From assembly GCA_037892935.1 (NCBI GenBank), contig JAYXKI010000005.1, positions 2,356,001 through 2,420,000 on the forward strand: 64,000 nucleotides of DNA, in the 5' to 3' direction. A model generated the notes under the pieces. The model was not told the origin of the DNA and did not search any database. It saw nothing but the letters and a program-made list of their open reading frames with translations. Positions 37,682 to 49,654 of this stretch are shown in pieces (position 1 is the stretch's first letter; every line of letters starts with the position of its first letter). A program made the translations under genes and the position numbers. The stretch is from Phlebopus portentosus (lineage: Eukaryota > Basidiomycota > Agaricomycetes > Boletales > Boletinellaceae).

Positions 37682-38109
37682 TAGCGCTATCCCGACGAGA
37701 TTTCCAACTGACGACCAGGACTAGAACGGAATGAGACGAGGCCGCTACGGCTGATGCGAGAGTCGAGGATCAAGCGATCTGAGCGGGTTTTTTCTTTGAC
37801 GGTTTGTTCCTATTTGTACTTTTCATCGCAACTGCTAGATGAGCTCCAGATAGGAGGACACATGACGACCAATAGCGCATGAGAGAAGAACGTAGAGAGA
37901 ATAGTTCCTTCCTTGAGACGGAAGCGTGTTGTCCAGTAGGGTAGAACGAACCCGAGGATTGGATGAATGGAAATCTCGTTAATAGAGTTTTTTCGGGTCC
38001 TATGTGTGGCCGCAACACGCAATCACCATTACGTTAAGTGAAGGCCTTGAGATCTATAATTAGAAAAGAGTTGATAACCACCTTCAAGGAAAGACTCGTG
38101 CAATACAAA

Positions 38110-38876
38110 TGGCTGTCGAATTCGATATTGTCCCCTTCCCAGCGGTAAAAAATGACATCGTGACTGCCCTGAAGGAGAACGCATGGGATCGTCTACAAGT
38201 TAGTTCCCAGGCGTCGTTCTAGTCCTGTACCTCGGCATTTCGACACCAGAACAAGAAGATGGATTGCCACCGCCATGAAGACAACCAGATCTGTTATGTC
38301 GCTCGAATTGCGATACATGAAAGATATGCTGGCTACACTATATGTCTACGTTTCAGAACGGTGTGCCGATGTCGACATGCTCATGCGGTAGAAGCCCCAG
38401 GCTTGACGCGAGTCATTCTAATGTTGAAGAGAAATGGTTAAGAAAGACGTTAATCATGGAAGAACTTGGCACTGCGACTAAAGAGTCAAGGATCAACTCC
38501 GCGTGGGAAAGCGCCAATCTGTCGCACGTGACGATCACCAAAAAAAAACTGTCTGGCAAATTCGTCCTGCCTGATCCTGAAGTCCATTACGGTTTTCTCG
38601 CAATACTCACGTCCGCGTTTCTTCATTCTGCTCGAGCACTTATATGCCGCATTAGATACGCAAAAGGCTGACTTAGAAAAACGTTCCTTCATGAAACAAA
38701 ATGGGAATCACTGGGAGCTAATCTTGTCTGGCCTTCAAAGTTGGACATGCGCACCGAAGACCCGTTGGGAATGGCATAATCCCGTGGCACGGCTGTCCCT
38801 TTTTCTCCTCTTCCTCCCCCTTACACTCCTAGATCTCCGGAGTCGCTGGTACTGGCCTGATATCTCGGCATCGTAA
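38110..38876 (+). pseudogene. Possible gene or gene remnant, unresolved frames
   Basis: Protein-like pieces occur in order on the plus strand: MAVEFDIVPFPAVKNDIVTA at 38110, then in other registers TTRSVMSLELRYMKDMLATL with YVYVSERCADVDMLM near 38280-38390, FVLPDPEVHYGFLAILTSAF near 38560, and WESLGANLVWPSKLDMRTED near 38700. A GT donor follows the second piece at about 38388. I could not join them into one open chain, so this is either a gene with introns that I misread or a decaying copy. No family is recognised. Confidence 0.3.
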
Positions 38877-39208
38877 GAGCCGGGGTCACGGCGGGATTTC
38901 AATCTTCCTGTTCACGCATGGGCACTTTGATATAAACCTTGTCAGGCGTCGCTCAAGGCGGGATACCGACCGGTATTCTGTACGTGAGTATCGAATGAAA
39001 CGACTAAACGGATGCTTAAAAAGGACTCATATCGATGTTGTCGTTGGGCGGCAGAAGTGATGAAACCCAGGAGAATAAATTCACCGATTTGAGCAGCTAT
39101 TTCTGAACTACACCACGGTAGCATGTGGATGGACTTCAAGCAAGAATAGCTCCTTATCAACATACCCACCTGCTCCAGCTTTAGCCGTGTCGAAAAAGAA
39201 TTCGGGTC

Positions 39209-39224
39209 TTGTAGATATATAATC
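39209..39224 (+). promoter_or_regulatory. TATA-like box of the OPT transporter gene
   Basis: gtagatatataatcg lies about 85 bp before the ATG at 39305. Confidence 0.5.
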
Positions 39225-39304
39225 GACTCCCCGAGTTGAAATTCCCTCGACTCGCACACACTTTTCTCTCGTGCGAGCATAACGGACGGAGGGCGTCGAA
39301 CATT

Positions 39305-42066
39305 ATGGCCTCGCAGCTCACGGGTCTCGAGGACGTCACGAGCCTTCCTCCTGGGCTTCCGATCGCCGAGGAGACGCCGGCTGGCGACAGCGAAAAGAAC
39401 TCGTCGCTGGAGAAGGACGTCGAGAGTGCCACCGCCAGCAATGATGATCTGAGCGAGGACGGTGAGGTCTTGAGTGATGCTCGAGACCTCGTCACCCATG
39501 TCATCAGCGTCGACGATGACCCGAGTCTGGATCCGTGGACGTTCCGTACCCTCGTCATTGGCTTGGGTCTAAGTACGTTCGGCGGTGTACTTGGTACAAA
39601 TACTTTCCTTTTGAATTTATCTCGATTAGAAACTAACCATCCTTTTAGCTGAAATTTACTACTTCAAACCCCAAACGGTCCTCGTCTCGACAATGTTCCT
39701 CGCCATCATTTCTTACGTCCTCGGTATCGCGATGGAGACGTTTATCCCGACTCGGGGCTGGTTCCGTTATCTCAATCCGGGACCATTCAACCGAAAAGAG
39801 AATGCGATGATTGTGATCATGGCGTCGGCGGCTGCAAATAGTGCTCTAGGAACCGAAGTTCTCGCAGTCCAGCGCCTATTTTACAATATCACGCCGAATC
39901 CGGCTGCGAGCATCTTCATGCTGTTCAGCAGCCAGATGATCGGATACGGAATCGGCGGTCTCATGCGCTGTAGGTGTATAACCGCAGCCTGGATGGCGCT
40001 TGACTGACTAGTTTTGCCTTACAACCAGCGATTTTACTGTACCCGTCTAAGATGCTGTATCCCGGTGTTCTGCCTCTAATATCTATGTTTGATGCCTTCT
40101 TCGGTGTCGGGAGCAATGCAAAGAAGAAACTGCGACTTTTCTACATCGCTTTCTTCGCGTACGATAGCCAGTATCCTTAATCTGAGTTCTTTCTAATTAT
40201 CTTTTTGCTTCTAGGATCGCAGTTTGGGAAATCGTTCCGGAATGGATCTTTCCTCTTCTCACCGGTTTTTCAATATTCTGCCTAGCGAACCAGCATTCAG
40301 CGGATTTCACTCGCGTCTTTGGCGGATCTAATGGAAACGAAGGACTGGGATTACTCTCAGTCTGCTTCGATTGGCAGTACATTTCGGGAGGTGTCAATCC
40401 CTTCGCCATCCCCCTCCAAGCGCAATTCAGTAACTTCCTCGGGTATCTTCTATGCATGTATGTCCGTTCATTTTCAAGACTTCTCTGTGGCTAATTGGAT
40501 GATAGGGTCGTATTCTGCGCTGTCTTCTACAAAAACATATGGCAATCGCGTAACTTCCCATTCGTGAGCAAAAATTATCTCTATTGTTACCGTTCTCTTT
40601 GATTAAACTTTACTTTAGTTATCTCAGGAGCTCTTCTACGAGAATGGAACAGTTTATGACCAGCTTCTTATCTTGAACGATAACTTTGAGGTAGACCCGA
40701 CGCTTCTCGCTGAGCAGGGTCTTCCTTTCTATGCTGGTACCTGGGTCGTTCAACTGCTCGTCACGAATCTGGGGATGGCAGCGACGTTCACGCATCTTTT
40801 ACTCTGGAACCGCAATGACATCTCTGCTGCATGGTCTTGGCTCACACCATCGAATCTACACCAGATGTGGGTGAACTTTGACTGGAAGTTCTGGAAGCAC
40901 GATGACCGTGAAGAGCGGGAACGACTGTATAGGGAGACCGAGGGCGACAAGAACATCGACCCGCACTACCGCGAGACGCTCAAATACGCAGATGCGCCGA
41001 ATAGCTGGTACTTCATCACGCTGGTTCTCAGTTCAATTGTGGCGTTGGTGGTCATTTACAAGGCGAATTCGACGCTCCCTTGGTGGGGATTCTTGATCTC
41101 GCTGATGCTCGCGACGCTTTCCATCTTGTTCTTCGGCGCGTTGTATGCGATCACGGGTCTTGCATTCATTATCCAGCCATTCGTACAGATGATTGGGGGT
41201 TTCATCCACCCAGGTCGCCCAATGGCTAATATGTACTTCGTGCTCTTCTCGTACAGTAAGTCTTCATTATTACGCAAGTGGTTTCGGGCCTCTTAATGAT
41301 CTCATTACACACATTGGACAGACAGCGTCAGTCAGGCGCAGCTGCTTCTTCGTGACCTGAAAATTGCGCAGTACACGAAGTTATCTCCGCGTGCGGCATT
41401 TACGGCGCAGACTGCAGGCACTTTGCTAGGCTCAGTCCTCAACTTCGTATTGATGAATAGTATCATCGACAACCAGCGGGAAATACTCTTATCCGTCGAA
41501 GGTACGAACGTCTGGTCGGGTCAGCAGCCTCAACAATACAACAGCCAGGCCGTCGCCTGGGGTGGCTTGTCGCATGAATTGTTCGCCGCGGGAAAACGAT
41601 ACGAGTGGGTGCCGTGGGCGTACATCGTCGGGCTTGCAGTGCCCATTCCGTTCTGGCTAGTTCATAAGAAATGGCCGGGATTGAGGATGGATTATTTGTA
41701 CACGCCGGTTATTTGTTATTACATTGGATGGCTCTGCGTTGGTATCAACTCGTCGATCCTCTCGTACTTCACTATCGCGTGGTTCTCGCAATGGTGGCTC
41801 CGCACGCGCTACCCGCGGTGGTTCGCGAAGTATAATTATATTCTCGGCGCTGGTGAGTCTCATATACGTTACTGAGTACTCAAGAAACTGATTTTTTAAT
41901 AATTTACTTCCTTACTCTTCGTGTAGCCCTGGACGGAGGAACGCAAGTCATGGTGTTCATACTTTCGTTTGCCGTTTTCGGCGCTGCGGGGAATACCCAT
42001 CTGTTCCCGCAGTGGTGGGGTGCGAACCAGAATGGAAATTACGACCGGTGTCTCGTTCTCGAATAG
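39305..42066 (+). CDS. OPT-family oligopeptide transporter
   Basis: The product is a proton-coupled importer of small peptides or glutathione-like compounds of the OPT family, located in the plasma membrane. A 75-residue acidic cytosolic N-terminus (MASQLTGLEDVTSLPPGLPI) precedes the first membrane segments (DPWTFRTLVIGLGLSTFGGV). The OPT signature LNPGPFNRKENAMIVIMASA is present, followed by many hydrophobic segments, LYPSKMLYPGVLPLISMFDA, WQYISGGVNPFAIPLQAQFS, QELFYENGTVYDQ, ISAAWSWLTPSNLHQMWVNF, WWGFLISLMLATLSILFFGA, IGGFIHPGRPMANMYFVLFS, FTAQTAGTLLGSVLNFVLMN and WLVHKKWPGLRMDYLYTPVI. It ends AALDGGTQVMVFILSFAVFG, then GNTHLFPQWWG and a short tail. About seven introns are seen, for example 39650, 39971-40028, 41256-41324 and 41852-41926. 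The length (about 770-790 residues) is normal for the family. No break was found. Substrate cannot be told. Confidence 0.93.
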
Positions 42067-42189
42067 TGTATAACATAGTGAGCATCGAGTGTACTTATTG
42101 CAGAGTACTTTTTGGTGGGTGGGATGCATAGAATAATATACAGTAATGATTGATACTGTGTTGTAAAAATGCACTAACAATCCGAAGCG

Positions 42190-42214
42190 TGTGTGTGCGT
42201 GCGCGTGCGTGTAT
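42190..42214. repeat. Alternating GT/GC simple repeat
   Basis: tgtgtgtgcgtgcgcgtgcgtgta is an alternating purine-pyrimidine run in the interval between the OPT gene and the convergent DUF6533 gene B. Confidence 0.8.
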
Positions 42215-42300
42215 AAAGTGAGGTACCAGAGTGATACCTCTTTTTTTGAACGATGCGGTATGACTTGTATGGGCGAGCTCGCCAGCGAGATCGTAGATGT

Positions 42301-44143
42301 TCACATCGGACTGGGTGATGGTGATGATGGCGGTTTGCTTGCTAACACCGAGCTCAGCCGTACGGAGTCACGAAGTAAGTACGAGGAAGATCGAGTCTTT
42401 TGCGTCTGAGTTTGTCGGAGGTGTAGCGAGATGCGGCTGCCTAGTACGCAGAAACTTGCTTTGAGGACAGGTACGAGAGCGAATACAAGAACTCTGCGTT
42501 GGATTGGGAGGACGGAGTTCATGATGAGTGCTGTGGTGCTTATGGCTATATATGTATGTGTGAATCGCAGCGAGTAAGAAATAATGGTTTGAGATGTGTA
42601 ATCAGAACCTCACCAAGCATTACACAGTAGTACGCGAAGCCGTCAATGACGAGAACAGGGAACAAACTTCGGATGGGCCGTTCCTGTTTGGCTGGGTATT
42701 TATGCATGTAAGCACAAGTGTACTCAGAGATGGAGGAACAAGATGAAAGGACACTCACAGATTTTTACTGCGCGAACAATGGTCAGAGTGAAGATGACGG
42801 TATTGAAGACGCAGTACATCGCCCAGCAAGGTAACATCGCATGCGGGTCGATGTCGATACTGTCCACCCAACATCCGAGAATCTTTCGAGCCCTGCTCGA
42901 AAATTCACCATAAACATTTCGGGTGAACTTCGATTGGTATTTGAACTTACGTTGGTGCTTTATTGGGTGAGACTTTATAGAAGCGCTTTAGTCGATTCGT
43001 GTGAGTTACATATCTGCGTCTGAACGCTCACAGTGCATGTTTCGGGTCAATAGAGCCACTAGGACTACAAGGCAAAGATCCGTGACCTATGTAACATTAC
43101 CTTGAGATATAATTGACTTCAGAATAAACAGACACGCACTACAGCCACGCTGATCAATAAGATGACTACATTTCGGTTACGCTCCCAAAGGGCGATAGTT
43201 CTCAGAATAACAACGACTACAAAAAGACTTGATTGAATTTTCGATGCCAATGTGTAAGAGCACTCACTTTGCAAAGGGAAGAAAAATACTAAAGATCCCC
43301 TGTTACTTATGAGCAAGATACTCATAGTGGCAAAGAGTAGACATCTCACCAAACAGAGAGGTAATAATCGATCACACAGCTGAACGGAGGTGATGAGACT
43401 TAGGCCGCTTGTATTTCGTATAAGATAGTTCACGAACAACTTGGATAAAGTTGTAAGGACTAGATATGAAAACATAAAGATGAATGAACATACTGGTATT
43501 GGTAAATCCTTTTCTAGAAGGGCTGGGAGAGCTTATAAGTCTTCTTAACGAATGAGAATGCAGATGTAACCATACTCAGAAGGTATAACAGCCCGTCGAT
43601 TATGACAGGCCATCTCGTGACGAAGAAGCTATTGCCGCCTGAAATGAGCCACTATTCTGTTGTTATACATTGCACGACCCTAATACTCACAGGAATTTAC
43701 CCATTGCCCCCTTTCGTTCCCAAACGCAGGATATCTATAGTAATGAGCAATGCCTTGAATTTCCCAACATTATCGGAAGTTCAAGAACAAGCGTACCGCG
43801 CTAAAAAAGCATCGATGATAAATGTCAGATGTTAGCTCACGCTTGAATCGTGTAGACGGAAAAGTAGCGCAGACTTGTTGCTTACTCTGAAATTGTAACA
43901 ATGGAATCGTAGACCATCACGGAAAATGCGGCCACTAAACCGGTATCGAGATTGACATATGAGTAGTCATGCAAGTAAGCTCTGAATCAAGTACTAACCA
44001 TATATGACCTGGAAGTCCAGTAACGTCAGTGAGAGAACTAGTAGAGAGGTTACAAAATAACTCACCTTCACTGTTTGAAAATCCTTCAAGTCCTGTATCG
44101 CATCCGAGTATTGGGTCGAAAGTGCAGGTAAACTCGTGTCCAT
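42301..44143 (-). CDS. DUF6533-family multi-pass membrane protein B
   Basis: The start codon at 44143 opens MDTSLPALSTQYSDAIQDLK. After an intron the frame continues YVNLDTGLVAAFSVMVYDSI, the first membrane helix with the YDxxVT core of DUF6533. Further exons give VWERKGAMGKFL, FFVTRWPVIIDGLLYLL, a hydrophobic stretch with FVVVVILRTIALWERNRNVV, DPHAMLPCWAMYCVFNTVIF, YPAKQERPIRSLFPVLVIDG and finally RISLHLRQTQTQKTRSSSYL with a Ser/Pro tail. The order of membrane segments and the charged RTIALWERN motif parallel proteins A and C. Exon borders around 43740-43870 are uncertain. The function is unknown; it is convergent with the OPT gene. Confidence 0.65.
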
Positions 44144-46270
44144 GGCAGTTTCCAGCCCAGCGCAGTCCAACCCGAGCCAGAGACTCGTACGCATATTTCG
44201 ACCGACTCCTTATACTTCTCGAGTATAGAAAAACAACGGATCGATTGCGTCGTTGTTTGACAAAGAAATGAGTTTGCATCGCGAGTTGGTTCGAAAGCGT
44301 AGTTATCCGATGGTTTCATAGCGACTGAACGTAGAACCCGTACAGCTTTGGGAGATGTAGTGATAGAATCCAGTGATCTTCCTCAGTTGACAAGATACGC
44401 ATCAGGTACATCAAATAGGTCTTTCCACTTTCAGTCATCTGGGAGACGTTGTATCGAAGGCGACGGACTTTTGTACAACTTGGGAGACCAGATCCAACGG
44501 GACGTTGCTTCTGATTAGAAAGGGCTTGAGTTACAATACCTTATCCCACCTTGATCGACGAATTCTTTACTGTTGCGGACGGAGGCCTAGTCTCGCACCA
44601 CGCTCGACAGGCAGAACATTATGGGACGGTTTGCTTCTTTTGCATCTGATCAACTTGCTCGCCTATTTCCGAACCATGCTACCGGCCACAACGGTGTCGC
44701 TGTCTTATCGGACCAAGTCAGAGCTCGGTATACAGATGCCAAAAGGACATCAACACGGAATCTTGTGATTTTCCGCGTGCCTAAATTCCGTAGCAAGTGG
44801 TCTAACAAGAAAGCCTCGAGGTGCAGGACGGTCGTTTCTCCGCCAGCATCTCGGCGGTGGCATACTTTAGTATGTCATCGGGCGTGTAATTTTTTCTTTT
44901 TTTGAGGGTATGACAAGATGAAGTCTCAATGAAGGTGCCTCTTGATAAAATCAGCTCCTACGGAGTCTTGGCACGACGTCCACGGAAGCCGACTTCCACA
45001 GGCATAATAAGTACTACGTGGCCAATCCACTGGTGTACAGTAAACGTCAGGAGACAAGGATCTCACGAGTAACAGTTCCTTTGAACGCATTGGCGTGTAC
45101 AATCATGATCTGGCATATTTGATGAGATTCACGTAAATATTCGCGGCACAAGTAAGCCAAATGCGCTGTCAAGGATGAAGGAGAAAGATGAGAGAAACGC
45201 GTCTCTTGATATGGGAACGTCGATCCGCTACTATTCGTGAGCAAGATATACCAAATATGGATTATGATTGCGTGCTCGACTGTGCGGATGGCGTGCTCAG
45301 TCATGCACGGCGCGAGCGCGTCTCCAACGCGTCTCACCCTTTCTTGACTTCGAACCACCACCATCTCTGCTCTGTACTATGAGAACTTGAATTTTCTTTC
45401 TCTGGATTTCTGAGACCGCTGTTTGCGTCGATCGAGCTTAGAAACCCCGATCATGACCTCTGTTACAATCTTGTGACGTACAGGCTTCTCTGATTGGTCC
45501 AATACTCGTGCTATCGTCGAGACGCGTCGTAAAATGCCGGGGGCAGTGGGCGGTGGACGGTGGACGTAGATGGCCGCGGACGACCTGGTTAAAGAAATTG
45601 TTTCTTGGGTAGCATGGCGGAAAGAACGTATGTCTTCCATGCAGTTAACCCTGTTCTGAGAGCAACGTGATTGCTCGCCATCCGGCTCACTCTTCCCTGC
45701 ACACCGTCTCGAGCTAGCGATTTCACCCTGTGCCCTTGTATGTTGTTGGTCCGCGTGTCCTTCGTTATCGGACCCTGGTCTTCTCTAAAAATTTGGGGGC
45801 TTATCACGAGTGCTCGGTGCGGTCGCAAGACGCCAATGATATGACCTTACGGAACGGTTCGCCGGTTTCGTTATTCGCGATCATCGAGTTTGAAGAGATG
45901 CAGGGCATAATTTACTGCTCAGACTGCTAGAATTTCTTTAAATTGGTAGAGAATCGTCTTCTGCTGATTTTCTGCATTTCTCGATTTTTTTTTGACGCGT
46001 CAAGGCAACGAGATATCTCCAAAGACAGTGTTGGGAGGCGTATCGGCTAGCGGATAATCAGAAGCGGCTTCGCGTTTTCTCCACGGATGACCCGCTGCTC
46101 TGGTTCCATATCGTTTGGATCCCATTCGTCTGATCATTCTGGGGTATCTGTGCTATACTGTTAAGGTCGCATCGTGCGCTGTTCATCTGCCAAGCATGCT
46201 CAATACGACTGCCACCGTCATTCTAGCTCCATTCGTTTCAATAGATTCTATGTACGCACTTCTTCGCAGC
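44144..46270. other. Long region without a supported gene, 2.1 kb
   Basis: Scattered ORFs up to about 95 codons occur, such as 44621-44905 (+) and 45589-45828 (-), but none has a domain, a splice pattern or a partner exon that I can support. Confidence 0.4.
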
Positions 46271-46271
46271 A

Positions 46272-46288
46272 TACCAATATAAAAACAG
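46272..46288 (+). promoter_or_regulatory. TATA-like box of the EgtB-like gene
   Basis: ccaatataaaaacagg lies about 40 bp before the ATG at 46317 and 95 bp before the in-frame ATG at 46371, so either start is possible. Confidence 0.5.
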
Positions 46289-46316
46289 GCGCATTTCGCC
46301 ATAAATTTTCATCCAT

Positions 46317-48803
46317 GCCACTGGCTCTCCGTTCTGCAAATATCTCAAACGTTCTCAGTAACTTTACCATGTCCTCGCCCCATTCGACGCGCTCAGCTTC
46401 TCCAGAATCGTCGATCTCCTCGACTTCTTATTTCTCCGAGTTGTCCGGTGCATCCTCTCGTACGGATGTCACTCACTCAGCAGATCTGCGCCATTTGCTT
46501 GTAATCTCGCCGAGTTGTGAGGCTCCAGCTGTTCTGGCGGAGTATTTGCAAGCTTTGTCTATTAACAAGGAATGCACGACTCCAAAGTCATATTTGCTCT
46601 TTGCAGTAAGGCTCGTAGATGCGAATCTTGACATCAAGGCGGAGCGCAAGATGAGTGACGCTTTCCGAACTCTCGGTGAAGCCCTCGGAAGCGCGTTGAT
46701 GTTCAACGCCTGGGAATTGAACAGTGGGTTATTTCCCAATGCATCCAGACTGATTGCTAAGTACACGTTTACTCGCAGAATCGGCTGGGTATTATAAATG
46801 CACTGGTATCCCCACCAACGATATTGTCGCGGACCTCGAGCAACACATCATCCAACCTACAAAACTTACTCACATTGACATGCTCAACGTATTCGCCTCA
46901 TCCAACCTACACGTAATTTGCGACATTCCCATTACAAACGGCGGAAAGCTCTACTTACTCGAACATGCTCCGTTCTCCTTCCCTCCACTCAGGCCACTTT
47001 CACCAAACGCAAGCAAGGTGAACCCTTTCGGCCCTCCGACGCGCGAAGACTGGAAGGAGCTATGGAAAGCTTGGGATCTTGTTACGTTGGGTATGATCCC
47101 GCCCGAGATGCTCCACCAGAAGCCGATTGATTTGAGGCATAAGTGCTTGTTCTACATTGGGCATATACCTACGTGAGCACGCTTTCTCGAAATTTATACA
47201 AGAAATGTTTTGGCTGACGGTGTATGTCCTTTTTTTTTGCTTGGTGTAGGTTCTTGAACATCCTCCTTTCGCGATTGCTGAAGGAACCTTATACAGAACC
47301 GAAGAGTTATATTCAGATCTTTGAGGTTTGCAATTAGTTTCGTATTTCTCCGAAGTCATATTGATGAAGAGTTATTCGTAGCGGGGCATCGATCCTCACG
47401 TTGACGATCCAACTTACTGCCACGTGGGTAGCCTCGTTTCTACCATTTCCTTCATCCGTATTGACGAGTTCTGCATTCTTCTCTAGTCCCACTCTGAAGT
47501 ACCCGAAGCCGACGAGGACTGGCCAGTCCTTCCTGACGTCCTTGCTTATCGAGATCGCATGCGGGATAGACTTCTGCAACTGTATGATGACATCGAATCT
47601 GGCAAGCGGAAGCTCAATAGGAGCCTCGCGCGAGTCTTGCAGATGACGCTTGAGCATGAAGAATGGCATATTGAGGTGGGTTTACTTTCTGTCGCGCTGA
47701 GATGAGATATACTTTAATTCTTTCCCCTTTCAATAGACGCTGTTGTACATGCTTATCCAACGTGCTGGAACTGGAACGTTACCCCCACCCGGATTCACCA
47801 CTCCTCCGTGGACCTTGCTCGCCGAACAATGGGCACGTACTCCTGCACCATCACATTCGACCGTTACATTGGGACCAGCAACGCTCGTTTCGGGCCACGA
47901 CGATTCGGAAGCAGATGATAGCGTACCTGATCTAGAAGATGATGTCCTTGAACACGAGTTTGGATGGGACAACGAATCGCCGAGGCGGGAAGTTGCAGTC
48001 GCGAAGTTCCGCATTGATTGGAGGCCAATCACGAATGGTCAGTTCCTCGTGTTTTGGGAGCGCGAGGGTAGGAAGGGAGGCTTGCCTGCTAGTTGGGTGG
48101 AGAAGAATGGTGAAATCATGGTGGGTTTATTGCAGTTACGTTTGTATTGACCGGAAAAGTGGAAGTGCTGATACGATGACCCGTTGGTTTTAGGTTTTGA
48201 CTGTGTATGGCCCTGTACCGATGTCAGTTGCTGGGCACTGGCCTGTGCTCGCTTCGTATGACCAACTTCAATCTTACGCACAATGGAAAGGTGGAAGAAT
48301 CCCTACCGAGGCCGAACTTCGGCTCTTTTTTGATACATACGAACTTGGCTTTGAGGGAGGCGCGAATGTTGGGTTCCGCAATTGGCATCCAATACCGTAA
48401 GTTCTGCCTACAACGTGCATCGGCATGCTCAAACGATAACTTTGTCCCTGACGCGTGACACTTGCAGAGCAACTGCTGGGTGCGGTGACGATAGACGCGG
48501 CTCCAATGGTGGGGTATGGGAATGGACGTCCACTGTGTTCGGTACGCACCCCGGCTTAGTGCCGACGAAGCACTTCCCGGGGTACTCAACTGACTTCTTC
48601 GACGGGAAGCATCAAGTCGTGGTGAGTACAGCTTGCATTGCTCTAGTCTCAATAGATGATTGAAAGAGCTTGTGTAAATTATGCAGCTCGGTGCTTCGTA
48701 CGCAATTGTTCCTAGGCTTGCTGGGAGACGAACGGTGCGGAACTTCTATCAGCATAATTATCCGTACGCATGGGTTGGAGCGCGTGTTGCGTATGATGCT
48801 TGA
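46317..48803 (+). CDS. EgtB/OvoA-like iron(II) sulfoxide synthase (DinB_2 plus FGE-sulfatase domain)
   Basis: By domain order this resembles the sulfoxide synthase half of fungal Egt1, which joins cysteine to hercynine in ergothioneine synthesis. The N-terminal 200 residues (Ser-rich start, then HLLVISPSCEAPAVLAEYLQ and SLHVI/NGGKLYLLEHAPF-type segments) are not a methyltransferase that I can recognise. From 47040 comes the DinB_2 domain: EDWKELWKAWDLVTLGMIPP, LRHKCLFYIGHIPTFLN, YIQIFERGIDPHVDDPTYCH, and the iron motif LEHEEWHIETLLYML at 47650 with the HxxxHxE triad. The FGE-sulfatase domain follows: WRPITNGQFLVFWE, SVAGHWPVLASYDQLQSYAQ, GGRIPTEAELRLFF, NGGVWEWTSTVFGTHPGL, FFDGKHQVVLGASYAIVPRL and the end YPYAWVGARVAYDA. 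At least six introns are used. The start at 46317 is the first ATG after the TATA box; 46371 is an alternative. The substrate is not known. Confidence 0.8.
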
Positions 48804-49654
48804 AGGGAAATTTTGCATTTGCTTCGGGTTACTCGCGAGTCATGGAGTTATTTCCGTATATCTTTCTGTATGTATCTGCTTTCATAGATCATTCTAAACG
48901 ATATCTATGGACAGGCTTTAAATGAGGAGACTGCCGTAGATGAAACAACCCAGAAGCTACCTAAAATTCGCTTGGATTCTGCTTGGACAGCGATGGAACA
49001 GAATAAACAGTTTGATTCATCATCATCTGTAAGGGTCTCGAGTTATTCTATCTGTCTTACTTACAGCGAGTTTTCTCGAACTGCACATTTCCTTGGATCG
49101 CAGCTTCACTGCTCTGCACGATAGGCAAGGTAAAGCGACTCCAGTGAGTCCAGTCCGACACCATTTTCAGCACAAGGATAGGCGTGGGACGTCACCATTT
49201 GCGCGCTCTGAGTAATCCGGTATTAGGACACTGGAAATGCTGGTTTTGTTCTCTGTAGTCTCATCAAAAGCCTATAATCTTGCTTAAAGGTCCAAGGAGC
49301 ATAGGAGTTCTGAGTGCTTTCCAGTGACAATGGGTGAGCATTCGACAAGTTGGGCCAACTCACGTACAGAAGATACGCGTGATTTGGGAAACCTCGAGTT
49401 ACTACCATTTGTTTGACATTCGCTCTTCATTATATTGAGACTAACTTCACCAGCCCGGACCGGTTCAATCATGTAATATTTCACGAACGAATTTATACAG
49501 ATATTATATGACAAATACATTATTATACGGTTTCGAAGACGACCGAGTTAAAAAATAACAAATAAGGATAGACACGAAATAAAAAAGAAAGATGCCGAGA
49601 TACTCCGTGCGACCCACAACCTCCTCAAGGATAGGTGTTGGGTCATAAGGAACC
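48804..49654. other. Region with an exon-like segment but no assigned gene
   Basis: A 114-nt segment at 48915-49028, flanked by tggacag and gtaagg, is open for 38 codons and protein-like (LNEETAVDETTQKLPKIRLD). It could belong to an alternative end of the EgtB-like gene or to a small unrecognised gene. The rest shows nothing. Confidence 0.35.

Noticed and set aside
44505..44905. Plus-strand ORFs up to 95 codons as a gene
   Set aside because: No domain, no clear splice sites and a run of Phe from a T-tract at the end.
45377..45930. ORFs on both strands near 45.4-45.9 kb
   Set aside because: They overlap each other and show no family signature.
49223..49520. Minus-strand ORFs with a possible tRNA-like signal around ggttcaatcatg
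   Set aside because: No matching A box, no foldable acceptor stem and no 3' terminator; it looks like ordinary intergenic DNA.
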